A stretch of DNA of 64,000 bases. It comes from Haloarculaceae archaeon H-GB1-1 (GTDB taxonomy: Archaea; Halobacteriota; Halobacteria; Halobacteriales; Haloarculaceae). The notes under the pieces are model-generated. The model was not told where the DNA came from, ran no database searches, and saw only the letters and a program-made list of their open reading frames with translations. The stretch spans positions 62,001-126,000 of the forward strand of contig JARUKX010000002.1 of NCBI GenBank assembly GCA_029688825.1. The letters run 5' to 3'. The translations under genes and the position numbers were made by a program. Positions 43,269 to 51,642 of the stretch are shown piece by piece (positions within the stretch are counted from its first letter, which is position 1; the number at the start of each line of letters is the position of its first letter).

Positions 43269-43841
43269 CTATTTCTGGGACTGCTCTATGTCAGGGATGC
43301 CGTCTGTGTCGTAGCCAGCAGCCTCCAAGAAGTCGAGAACGTCCTCAGACTCGTCCTTTGACGAAGGGGGACTCGTTTCAAACAGTTCCTCGCTGACATC
43401 GCTAGCGTCGGTGCAGAGAGTGACGGTCTGCTCAGACGGTGACCGGCTCAGCGGGTCGCGCATCTCGTCTATCAAGATCGGCTGCTGTCCATCTCGGTAG
43501 GAGTGCTCATAGAGTGAGAGCGTCCGAACCGTATTGTCGTCGACGAAGAAACTGGTCTGTGCGACCTCTGGCGCGACAGCGACCTTCCCGTTTGCGAGGT
43601 CCTCTGAAAGGTTCTCGTACTCGTGAATGTCGGCTGGGACGGGTCCGTCGATCTGATGGGTGATGACTCCGGGCCAGTTGAATCCATAGACCCGCTCAAA
43701 GAAGTTCACCGCCTGCTCGTCGTCGTGATCGTACACCAGGAGCAAATCTCCGATCTGGAGTTCCGTACCATCGATACGAATGTGTGAGGAATAGGCGTAC
43801 GTGGAGGCATCGTCGAGGGCAACGATATCTGGTTTGGACAT
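43269..43841 (-). CDS. Unknown acidic protein inside the BREX locus
   Basis: 190 residues on the strand opposite to BREX. The N-terminal half is beta-rich with LQIGDLLLVYDHDDEQAVNFFERVYGFN, and FFVDDNTVRTLSLYEHSYRDGQQPILIDEM follows; the last 60 residues are acidic and probably disordered. No catalytic motif or membrane segment. I do not recognise it. It is 82 nt from the brxC stop (tail to tail) and 183 nt downstream of the TBP gene on the same strand, so it may be co-transcribed with TBP. Confidence 0.6.
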   Translation of the reverse strand: MSKPDIVALDDASTYAYSSHIRIDGTELQIGDLLLVYDHDDEQAVNFFERVYGFNWPGVITHQIDGPVPADIHEYENLSEDLANGKVAVAPEVAQTSFFVDDNTVRTLSLYEHSYRDGQQPILIDEMRDPLSRSPSEQTVTLCTDASDVSEELFETSPPSSKDESEDVLDFLEAAGYDTDGIPDIEQSQK

Positions 43842-44024
43842 ACTACGCCTGTGAATCCTGACTACAAAGAAACATCCGCTCTGAGGAGAGCTAAGATACG
43901 TTCATCGATGTGTGAGGTTGACGATTACGCGGCTGGTCGTTTCGAAATCCGGCTTCAAGGACAATCCGACGTACTCCTCTGAATTGGGGAGATAGGGGGT
44001 GAGGGTCTTTGAGTCGCCAGTGCT

Positions 44025-44570
44025 TCACAAGAATTCGTCGACTTTCGCCTTCAGGTGGTCGAACGCCTCCTGATCCTCCTCCCGTGTTTTCCCACCCGTT
44101 ACTACGACTTTCCCGCTCGCGAAGACGAGCATCACACAACGGCTCTCGGTGGGCCGATAGACGAGCCCAGGGAACTGTTCGGGCTCGTATTCTGCCTTTT
44201 CCAAGCCCAAGCCGATCATCAGTGCCTCCAGATTGATTTCTCTCTCAAGATTCCCGACTGCGACGACGTTTTTGATTTCTAAATTAGGATCATCGAGTTC
44301 CAGACCGAGTTCTTCGAGGTAGGAGAGGAACTGGTCGTTCACTCGGTGCATATTGTCGAACTCGTCGCCTCCACGGAGAATGTATTTTCCCGAGGTGTAC
44401 AGGATGACCAACTCGCCATCTTCTTCGAATCGGAGAAAGGTCGCGTTGTACTCCGGATCGAAATTCGAGACAGGGAGATCAGCATCGTGGGCAACCTGCT
44501 CGATATCCACCTCCGAGCCTAAATCCCCCACTGCTGCAATATTGACGACTTCAACCTTCGATTCGTCCAT
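44025..44570 (-). CDS. tbp: TATA-box-binding protein (TBP) paralogue
   Basis: 181 residues from the ATG at 44570 (MDESKVEVVN), the normal TBP length. Two direct ~90-residue repeats are visible: repeat 1 with IAAVGDLGSEVDIEQVA, NATFLRF and LVILYTSGKYILRGG; repeat 2 with VVAVGNLEREINLEALM, PGLVYRP, VMLVFASGKVVVTGGK. TBP nucleates archaeal transcription, and haloarchaea carry several versions, some on plasmids. This one lies in the middle of a BREX locus, opposite in strand and divergent from pglX, which suggests a dedicated or condition-specific promoter factor for this replicon (inference). Confidence 0.93.
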   Translation of the reverse strand: MDESKVEVVNIAAVGDLGSEVDIEQVAHDADLPVSNFDPEYNATFLRFEEDGELVILYTSGKYILRGGDEFDNMHRVNDQFLSYLEELGLELDDPNLEIKNVVAVGNLEREINLEALMIGLGLEKAEYEPEQFPGLVYRPTESRCVMLVFASGKVVVTGGKTREEDQEAFDHLKAKVDEFL

Positions 44571-44688
44571 TACCCTCAACGAAGATACCTGCCCCAATGA
44601 TTCTGGTGATTGGTGGTAGAAAGCGGCCGGCGTCGGCAACATTGAAGTTACTGCTGTCAGTGGAGAGTAGCATACAGGTCATCTTCGC

Positions 44689-47600
44689 ATGGAAAGTGAT
44701 TCTCTCTCCCAACGGAAGGCGCAGTTGGACAAGGCCGAACGTGAACATCTGGAAAACGTGGTCACCAAAATGCGTGACCGAGTTGAGGACAACGTCGAAT
44801 TCCAACTTACTCAAGAAGGTCTCGACACGGAGCCTGATAGCTCAGACTCACTTGATGGAAGGACCGAGCAACTCGTTGAGGCAATCGAGCTGGAGGCTAT
44901 CAATGGTCATGATTGGGATGACGCATTTGAACAGTACGTTACCGGTGTTGGGTATACCATCGTCAACCGGTTGGCTGCACTCCGGTGTATGGAAGTCCGT
45001 GGGTTTATCGAGGAGGAGGTCACGGTATTCAAAGATACTGGCCTTACACCTGCAGCAGAAACCCTCGTCCATGAAGAATTTTTGCTTGAGGACGAGGCAA
45101 TTCTAGAAGCATATCAAAATATCTGTGAGGAGTTCGCGCAAGAGATCGAGATACTCTTTGACCGGTCGTCTGTTTATAGTCTAATTGACCCAGACGACGA
45201 TACATTCGAAGAGCTCTGCCAGATGCTTGATGAGGTACCTGATGAAGTTTGGCGGGCGGACGATGTCTTGGGGTGGGTCTATGAATATTATAACGTCAAA
45301 CTGCTTGATGATTTACGGAGCAAGGGTAACCAAGAAGGTCTGGAGCCGGAGGACGTTCCACCTGCAAATCAATTTTATACGCCGCATTGGGTTGTGCGGA
45401 TGCTCACTGACAACTCCTTAGGAAAGCTATATCTCGAGCAGACAGGTGAATTGCAGGACGTAGTTAAAGAACAAGAGGGATACTCACCTGATGAACGAAA
45501 GAACCGACCACTCTCACCCAGTGAGTCTCCGGAAATTGCGGACTTCTGTACGTATCTCGTCCCATCAGATAAAGAGGGAAAATCAACGGACTTTGAGCAT
45601 CCAGAAGAACTTCAGGTCATTGACCCTGCTTGTGGGAGCGGTCACTTTCTTCTCTACGCGTTCGACGTTTTAGAGCGTATCTGGCGTGCTGAGACTGATA
45701 TCGATAGATCCGAAATCCCGCGGAGGATTCTGAAACACAATCTCTATGGTGTTGATCTCGATATGCGAGCCTGTCAACTCGCGGCCTTTAATCTCTATTT
45801 GAAAGGACGTACACGCACTGAAGCAGAAGGAAAAAGCGGGTTTGACATGCCAGAGATTGGCATTGTTTGTGCCGATGCTGCGATTGCAGACGTTGAGGGT
45901 GTAGAAGAGGTGTTCACGGAAGTCGCCGATGAAAATTCAAATGTGGAAAATGCTCTCAGGCAAATTCTCGAAGCCTTTGAGGAGGTACACGGACTCGGAA
46001 GCCTTCTTGACGTCCGAGGGACCTTAGGAGACCTCTTTGAAGATGATGCCGATATGAAAGGTGTGCAAATCACCTTAGACGATGATCCTCGCGAGAACCA
46101 CACTTTAGGTCAAGTTCTGCACAGCCTTCGGGAGGCAGTTGATGAACATCGTGATTCCGATTCCTTCCTTGCACAGGACTTGCGAAGTTTCATCCGGTTA
46201 TTAGATATTCTCGCTCAGGACTACGATGTTGCTCTTATGAACCCACCGTACGGATCTGGTGGCTTAATGCCTGATCGTGTCCAAGAGTATGTTGAAGAGC
46301 GTTATCGGTACTCCCCGCAGTTCTACGTTAATTTCTTTGAGGCGTGCCATAGGCTAACGAAAGAATCTGGCCGGATAGGAATGTTAATCCCTCGTACATT
46401 CATGTTCAAACGAAGTTTCGAAGACTTTCGAGAGGATTTCATCGGTCCACTCGGAACCTTCGACTTCTTAGCAGAATTTGGACTGGGAATACTTGATAAT
46501 GCGACAGTTCGGACCGCTGCCACAGTAGTTAGAAAGGAAACTAGCAACCAGGGAGATCGATCTGCATCGTTCATTCGTCTCCATGACCTCGACGCTGATC
46601 AGAAAGAGGGTGCGTTCTTAGACTCACTATTCAATCTGAATGCTCCACAAAATAGAGTATTTGAAGTTGATGTGACTGAGTTTAAAAAGATTCCAGGGAC
46701 CCCTATGTCATATTGGGCGCATCCTGATGTTCGGGATCTATACGATTCGGAATATGTCCTTGACTCAAACAATGCAAATCTCGACCGAAAATCTGGTGGG
46801 AGAGTCAAAGAAGGACTCACAAGTGGAAATAATGACCGTTTCGTGTCTTATTTTTGGGAAAATAAGTCGGACGATTGGGTCCCACTAGCTACGGCAAGAG
46901 GTGAGTGTCTGTTTGTTTCAATTACACAAAATCTAATCAATTGGGGGTCTGATGGTGAAGAAGTCAAGCGTGTGGGTAGCTCCTATGTCCGAAATGAGGA
47001 CTACTACTTCTCTGAAGCACTTACGTACAAGTATCACGGTGAGGGTGGACGGAGATTTGGCTTTATTCCTTCAGGGGCCGTATTCGATCGTTCAGGGAAA
47101 ATATTTATCCCGGAGTCTAACTCTTGGGCGTTCTTGGGCTATCTGAATAGCTCACTTGTCACATACCTCATGCTATGTCAAACTCCTGAACGACGGTGGG
47201 AGGTTGGTCAAGTATCTAAGATACCCTGGTTCCCCGAATTAGGTAATAGCGAAGATGTTAAAAAACGGGCCCGCCGCCTTGGATCGTTGCTTATGGCTCT
47301 CAATAAAACGGAGTTCACGTCCTTCAATTATTCTGGACCATTACTTCTGGAGCAATTGGGTATAGATCAGTCATTCACATGGCACACTAACCACAAGTTC
47401 CGTTCACTATCTGAAGATCTCCCTAATCTCACTACTGAGGATCACCGTGATCCATCCACACAGATCTCGGAGCTAGCGTCCCACAGTGATGAATATATCC
47501 AGAAAATCCAGTCTCGCCTCATTGAAGAACTCGAAAAACTTGATCGAGAAGTACTGGAAGCTGTTAACCTCTCGGATGAATTGCGAGAAGTGATTCAAGA

Positions 47601-48918
47601 AGAAGTGTCCACACAGACGCCTGCCAAAGAAGGCTACGAGGGAGAAATTGAGTATCTTGTTGATATTCCGGAGACCACTGAAGAAAATCTAGCAAAGAAC
47701 CTCTTGTTGCACTTTACTCTCGATTCAGTGGTAGAATCGGAGGATGGAGTCGTCCCAATTACGTTTGATTCAGACTCAGAACCTGTCCTTCTTGACCTAA
47801 TCGAGGACCGTTTCGAAGAAGTGTTCGGTAGGTATGCGACAGATCGTATGTTTGAGGTTGATCAAATACTCGGTAACGAATCTCCTGAGGAAGAATCTTA
47901 TCCCAATATTCGGAGGTGGATTGAAAATGAACTCTTTGAGTATCATATTGAAACCTTCGAAAACACGCCAATCATGTGGGAAATTACTACCAAAAACCTA
48001 GTTTCTGATGCGGACCGTGTGGGCTTCTCTTGCCTTGTCGACTACCACCAACTCAACGCGAGTATATTCGACAAGATTTCGAATCAATATATCGAACCTC
48101 AGAAAGCGGCAATAAGGGAAAAAAGAAGTGTAGCAAATCGACGACGTAGTAACGACGATCTCACTACAGCGGAAAAAGCGAAAGCTGCTGAAAATTACAA
48201 CCGCTATAATAGTGCACTAGAACAAATTGCCGAGTTCGAGGAGAAGATTCAGGAACTAGCCAAAGATCAACCTCGTGATTGGAGTGTGGGGAATCAGAAC
48301 AACGCAACAAAATTAGAAAATAAAGTCAGGAGATTCCGGGAAGACACGCAGGAACGACTCGAGATCCTGGATGAACTGGCATCTCGTGAGGACACAGATA
48401 TGACAGAGCTGTTCACGGATACATTTTATTCAACGGTCCAAGAGCAACGCGGTGAATGGATTGACGCGCTCACAGACCTTGAAAAGGCTTGTGAAGCTTA
48501 TAGTAAAGGAGCTGATGAAGGAGTCGAGGCGCATCACTACGACTTGTTAACGTATTTCGAAGATTTAACTGGGTCAACCCACTTTGCAAGTAATGGAATT
48601 TTGTTTATGACTTACTATTTTGAGGATGGACAAGATTACCTCGAAAACGGTTCCCCCCGAGATGGATTACGGGACGATATCGCGTTACTTGCGAAACTTG
48701 CAGTTGGACTCCAGGATTACATTGAGCTCGCTGAAGAGATAGAGAAGGAATGCAATATATTAGCAGGAGAGATCTCCTCAAATTGGACCGAACGCGCTCT
48801 CTCCGATATTCGAGCCACTGGTTACCAGCCAAACCACAAATACGGCGTCGAGATCAATATCACTCCACTCGCGGATGCCGAAATTGTCCCTAAAATTGTC
48901 GATGAGAAGGTGATCTGA
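44689..48918 (+). CDS. pglX: PglX (BREX adenine methyltransferase)
   Basis: 1409 residues. The SAM-binding motif is VIDPACGSGHFLLYAFD (about residue 310) and the catalytic motif IV is MNPPYGSGG (about 516), typical of N6-adenine methyltransferases; the remaining ~850 residues hold the target-recognition and helical regions (a coiled segment near 1130-1230). PglX marks host DNA at a non-palindromic site so BREX can tell it from phage DNA. The gene is visibly less GC-rich than its neighbours (27 of 60 G/C in the row at 48121 against 39 of 60 in the pglZ row at 50281). The stop overlaps the next start by one base. Confidence 0.93.
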   Translation: MESDSLSQRKAQLDKAEREHLENVVTKMRDRVEDNVEFQLTQEGLDTEPDSSDSLDGRTEQLVEAIELEAINGHDWDDAFEQYVTGVGYTIVNRLAALRCMEVRGFIEEEVTVFKDTGLTPAAETLVHEEFLLEDEAILEAYQNICEEFAQEIEILFDRSSVYSLIDPDDDTFEELCQMLDEVPDEVWRADDVLGWVYEYYNVKLLDDLRSKGNQEGLEPEDVPPANQFYTPHWVVRMLTDNSLGKLYLEQTGELQDVVKEQEGYSPDERKNRPLSPSESPEIADFCTYLVPSDKEGKSTDFEHPEELQVIDPACGSGHFLLYAFDVLERIWRAETDIDRSEIPRRILKHNLYGVDLDMRACQLAAFNLYLKGRTRTEAEGKSGFDMPEIGIVCADAAIADVEGVEEVFTEVADENSNVENALRQILEAFEEVHGLGSLLDVRGTLGDLFEDDADMKGVQITLDDDPRENHTLGQVLHSLREAVDEHRDSDSFLAQDLRSFIRLLDILAQDYDVALMNPPYGSGGLMPDRVQEYVEERYRYSPQFYVNFFEACHRLTKESGRIGMLIPRTFMFKRSFEDFREDFIGPLGTFDFLAEFGLGILDNATVRTAATVVRKETSNQGDRSASFIRLHDLDADQKEGAFLDSLFNLNAPQNRVFEVDVTEFKKIPGTPMSYWAHPDVRDLYDSEYVLDSNNANLDRKSGGRVKEGLTSGNNDRFVSYFWENKSDDWVPLATARGECLFVSITQNLINWGSDGEEVKRVGSSYVRNEDYYFSEALTYKYHGEGGRRFGFIPSGAVFDRSGKIFIPESNSWAFLGYLNSSLVTYLMLCQTPERRWEVGQVSKIPWFPELGNSEDVKKRARRLGSLLMALNKTEFTSFNYSGPLLLEQLGIDQSFTWHTNHKFRSLSEDLPNLTTEDHRDPSTQISELASHSDEYIQKIQSRLIEELEKLDREVLEAVNLSDELREVIQEEVSTQTPAKEGYEGEIEYLVDIPETTEENLAKNLLLHFTLDSVVESEDGVVPITFDSDSEPVLLDLIEDRFEEVFGRYATDRMFEVDQILGNESPEEESYPNIRRWIENELFEYHIETFENTPIMWEITTKNLVSDADRVGFSCLVDYHQLNASIFDKISNQYIEPQKAAIREKRSVANRRRSNDDLTTAEKAKAAENYNRYNSALEQIAEFEEKIQELAKDQPRDWSVGNQNNATKLENKVRRFREDTQERLEILDELASREDTDMTELFTDTFYSTVQEQRGEWIDALTDLEKACEAYSKGADEGVEAHHYDLLTYFEDLTGSTHFASNGILFMTYYFEDGQDYLENGSPRDGLRDDIALLAKLAVGLQDYIELAEEIEKECNILAGEISSNWTERALSDIRATGYQPNHKYGVEINITPLADAEIVPKIVDEKVI

Positions 48919-49460
48919 TGGAGGCCCACATCTTCGCTGAAGACTCAAAAACGACAGCAGAAGAAAAAGAGCTACAGCTGAAGGATTATTACCAAGGGCT
49001 ATTCGAGACTGTTTCAGACCTTCACGACGAACTGTCAAAATCCACTGACGCCAATCTCCATATTCTCTCAGAGGAATTCGGTGTTGCCCATAGCACTGAA
49101 TATTTATCTTCCTTGGAGGGGGCTAAACAGAGTCCAGTTGGATTTGATGGAATGGTGAAACAGGGCCAAAGTGAACTATTGAACACTGCCACTGAAGCCG
49201 ATGTAATGGTTATTTTATTATCTGCCAGCGTCTTTGATCAGGTTGTCCAACCCCAATGGCGTGAAATAGCTAATTCTGCCAAGCCTGGTTCTATTTGGTG
49301 TCTTAGTGCAGCTGAAAGTTCACTAGATTCTATCGATGTTGAATTGTTGGAGTCGAAAGAATGTACAGTCATAATATATCCTCGGGTGGGTGTTGCCAGG
49401 ATTGGTGCAGATACTCGAGATCGGCTACTCAGTATGGTAAAGGATCAATCTGAAGAATAG
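48918..49460 (+). CDS. Unknown protein between pglX and pglZ
   Basis: 180 residues, starting on the last base of the pglX stop codon (TGATGG), and ending one base before pglZ. The N-terminal half is helical and acidic; the C-terminal half alternates strands and helices (ADVMVILLSASVFDQVV, GSIWCLSAAESSLD, CTVIIYPRVGVARIG), suggesting a small Rossmann-like or TIR-like fold. I recognise no family or catalytic residues. It shares the lower GC of pglX, so the two may have arrived together. Possible modulator or specificity partner of PglX (inference from position). Confidence 0.7.
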   Translation: MEAHIFAEDSKTTAEEKELQLKDYYQGLFETVSDLHDELSKSTDANLHILSEEFGVAHSTEYLSSLEGAKQSPVGFDGMVKQGQSELLNTATEADVMVILLSASVFDQVVQPQWREIANSAKPGSIWCLSAAESSLDSIDVELLESKECTVIIYPRVGVARIGADTRDRLLSMVKDQSEE

Positions 49461-49461
49461 T

Positions 49462-51636
49462 ATGCCAGCGACGAAAACACTCCAACAGTGCGCTCACGAC
49501 GCTATCGAGAGCGCTATCGACGAAGCAGCGGACGAGGAGCCTGTCGTCCTCTGGTGGGACGACGGTGGCTACCTTCGTAAAATCGTCCGAAACGCTGGCC
49601 ACCAACTCGGCTGTGATTTTCGGGCCGCGGAACAGACGCCACTGGAGCTTCGCGCGGAGGCACCACGGGACCGAACCGTCTGGTACGTCCCACAGGCCAG
49701 CAGCGACGATGTCGACTGGTTCAAAGACGTCGAACACACCGGCGATGTGATCGAACAGCACATCGGAAAGCTCGCAGCCCGCTGTTTCGAGAACGACCGG
49801 CTTCAAGCGGCGACCCTTAGGACAGCGTTCGAGGACGCCGAAGTCGACGAAACCGAAGAGAGGGACGAACGGGACAAGGTCGCAGATATCCTCGGAGATG
49901 GACTCGACGGAGAGGGTGGGCTACCCGACCTCCAGAGCCTTCAAACCCGGATCGTCCTCGACGGACACGACGATCCCGTGCAGTTCGTCCTTGAACACGG
50001 CACCGAGAGCCTCCCCGGCGAAGACGACCTCATCGAGATTCGGGATCTCCTGGTCGACAACGGCGTGGGTGCGGTCGACGGCGAAAGCGATGCCCAGACT
50101 ATCGTCGAACGAACGCGACGCTGGGCCGTCGCAGAGTGGCTGGTCGACGAGGGACTGGACAAATCCCTGCTCCCTCAGGAGTACCAGCCCGAGTCCAGCA
50201 GTGGGTTCGGTGTCTCCAGACCCGAGCTCCGATCCGTCCTGAGCAAAACCGAACGCAAGCCGGAACTGGCTCGCGTCTACCTCGACCCCGACCAGCGCTT
50301 CTGGCACGACGTTCTTCGCACCTACGACAACCCGTGGGAGCTCGTCGACTGTCCCGTCGACGCCTCGCTCGAACACCGTCTCTGGGACGAGTGGACGCAG
50401 TCGTTCCACGCAGGCGACTACGAGCAGTGTGCAACCCAGGCGGAACAACGCCACGAGCGACTCGACGCGACCTACGGCGACGTTCCGTGGACACAGCTCT
50501 GGGACCAGGCCATCGACAGCGCGACGCTCGCGAACGAACTCGAAACGTGGGAGGAAGGTAGCGATACTGGTGATGTCGTGGAGCTGTACGGCGACGTCGA
50601 GGAGGGAACGTGGCAGATCGACAACGCCGTCTTCAACCTCATCATCTCCGGCGAACCGGAGACCGCCCTCCCGGAAGAGCATCCTGCCACCGCGAAACTC
50701 GAGGGTCTCCGCTCGTCGCTGGTCGAATCCAGATACCTGGAGTACCTCACCGATCTGGGCGATCTCGTCGAGGACCAGATCGAGGCTGGCTCGCCGTTCG
50801 TCGGCGAGAACCACGCCCACCAGTTCTTCGCCGAAGAGCAGGAGCACCTCCAGAGCGGCCAGAGTGTCGCGCTGTTCATCGTCGACGCCTTGCGATTCGA
50901 CCTCGCCCACGAACTCGCAGAGTCCATCCGGCGCGAGCTTCCCCAGCTCGAAGTTGACGAGAGCAAGTGGGTGGGAACCCTTCCCTCCGACACCGAGTTC
51001 GGGAAGGCCGCGCTCACCCCCGGCAGCAAGTTCAGCTTCAACATCGAACTGCAGGACGGTGAACTCGTTCCTGAACGGAACGGACGCAAGATCACGAATC
51101 ACCGCCGACAGACGCTCCTCGAGAACGACGGCTGGAGCTACATTATGCAGGACGCCGATGACGAGGTCGGCTGGAGCAACACGCGCGTCGCCTACTACTG
51201 GAACGACATCGACGAAACCGGCGAGAAGGAACTCACGGATTTCGAGGAGCTGTTCAGCGACCGCATCGACGCTATCTCCCGGATCATCACCGAGAAGCTC
51301 CGGAAAGGTGAGTGGGACCGTGCGTACCTCCTCTCGGATCACGGCTTCGTCTCACTCCCACGGCACGTCGACATCGACGATCTACACCCACCGAGCAACG
51401 CCGAGAAGGTGACTCGCCGATGGGTCGCCGGCGCGGACCTCGACGACGACGCACCTGGTGTCTTGCTGGACGAAGACACACACTTGGGCTACCTCGACGA
51501 CGATGCCAGAATCAGCATCCTGACCGATCCGATTCAGCGATTCAGGAACCAGGGACTCCCAGATGCTCGCTTCTACCACGGTGGCGTCCTCCCGCAAGAG
51601 TTCGTCCTGAACTTCGTCACGATCACGCAAGAATAA
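49462..51636 (+). CDS. pglZ: PglZ (BREX alkaline-phosphatase-superfamily protein)
   Basis: 724 residues. The alkaline phosphatase-like core starts near residue 465 with VALFIVDALRFDLAHELAESI (metal aspartate in VDALR) and continues to the second metal site LLSDHGFVSLPRHV (about 624). The N-terminal ~450 residues are the PglZ helical and substrate-binding region. PglZ is the signature protein of all BREX systems and is needed for defence; its substrate is not known. It follows the unknown 180-residue gene by one base and brxHII follows after 6 nt. Confidence 0.92.
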   Translation: MPATKTLQQCAHDAIESAIDEAADEEPVVLWWDDGGYLRKIVRNAGHQLGCDFRAAEQTPLELRAEAPRDRTVWYVPQASSDDVDWFKDVEHTGDVIEQHIGKLAARCFENDRLQAATLRTAFEDAEVDETEERDERDKVADILGDGLDGEGGLPDLQSLQTRIVLDGHDDPVQFVLEHGTESLPGEDDLIEIRDLLVDNGVGAVDGESDAQTIVERTRRWAVAEWLVDEGLDKSLLPQEYQPESSSGFGVSRPELRSVLSKTERKPELARVYLDPDQRFWHDVLRTYDNPWELVDCPVDASLEHRLWDEWTQSFHAGDYEQCATQAEQRHERLDATYGDVPWTQLWDQAIDSATLANELETWEEGSDTGDVVELYGDVEEGTWQIDNAVFNLIISGEPETALPEEHPATAKLEGLRSSLVESRYLEYLTDLGDLVEDQIEAGSPFVGENHAHQFFAEEQEHLQSGQSVALFIVDALRFDLAHELAESIRRELPQLEVDESKWVGTLPSDTEFGKAALTPGSKFSFNIELQDGELVPERNGRKITNHRRQTLLENDGWSYIMQDADDEVGWSNTRVAYYWNDIDETGEKELTDFEELFSDRIDAISRIITEKLRKGEWDRAYLLSDHGFVSLPRHVDIDDLHPPSNAEKVTRRWVAGADLDDDAPGVLLDEDTHLGYLDDDARISILTDPIQRFRNQGLPDARFYHGGVLPQEFVLNFVTITQE

Positions 51637-51642
51637 CCATCT

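Noticed and set aside
49921-51342. 473-codon minus-strand frame opposite pglZ
   Set aside because: Long only because of GC-rich codon structure; pglZ has intact phosphatase motifs in the forward frame and the reverse product is unlike any protein I know.
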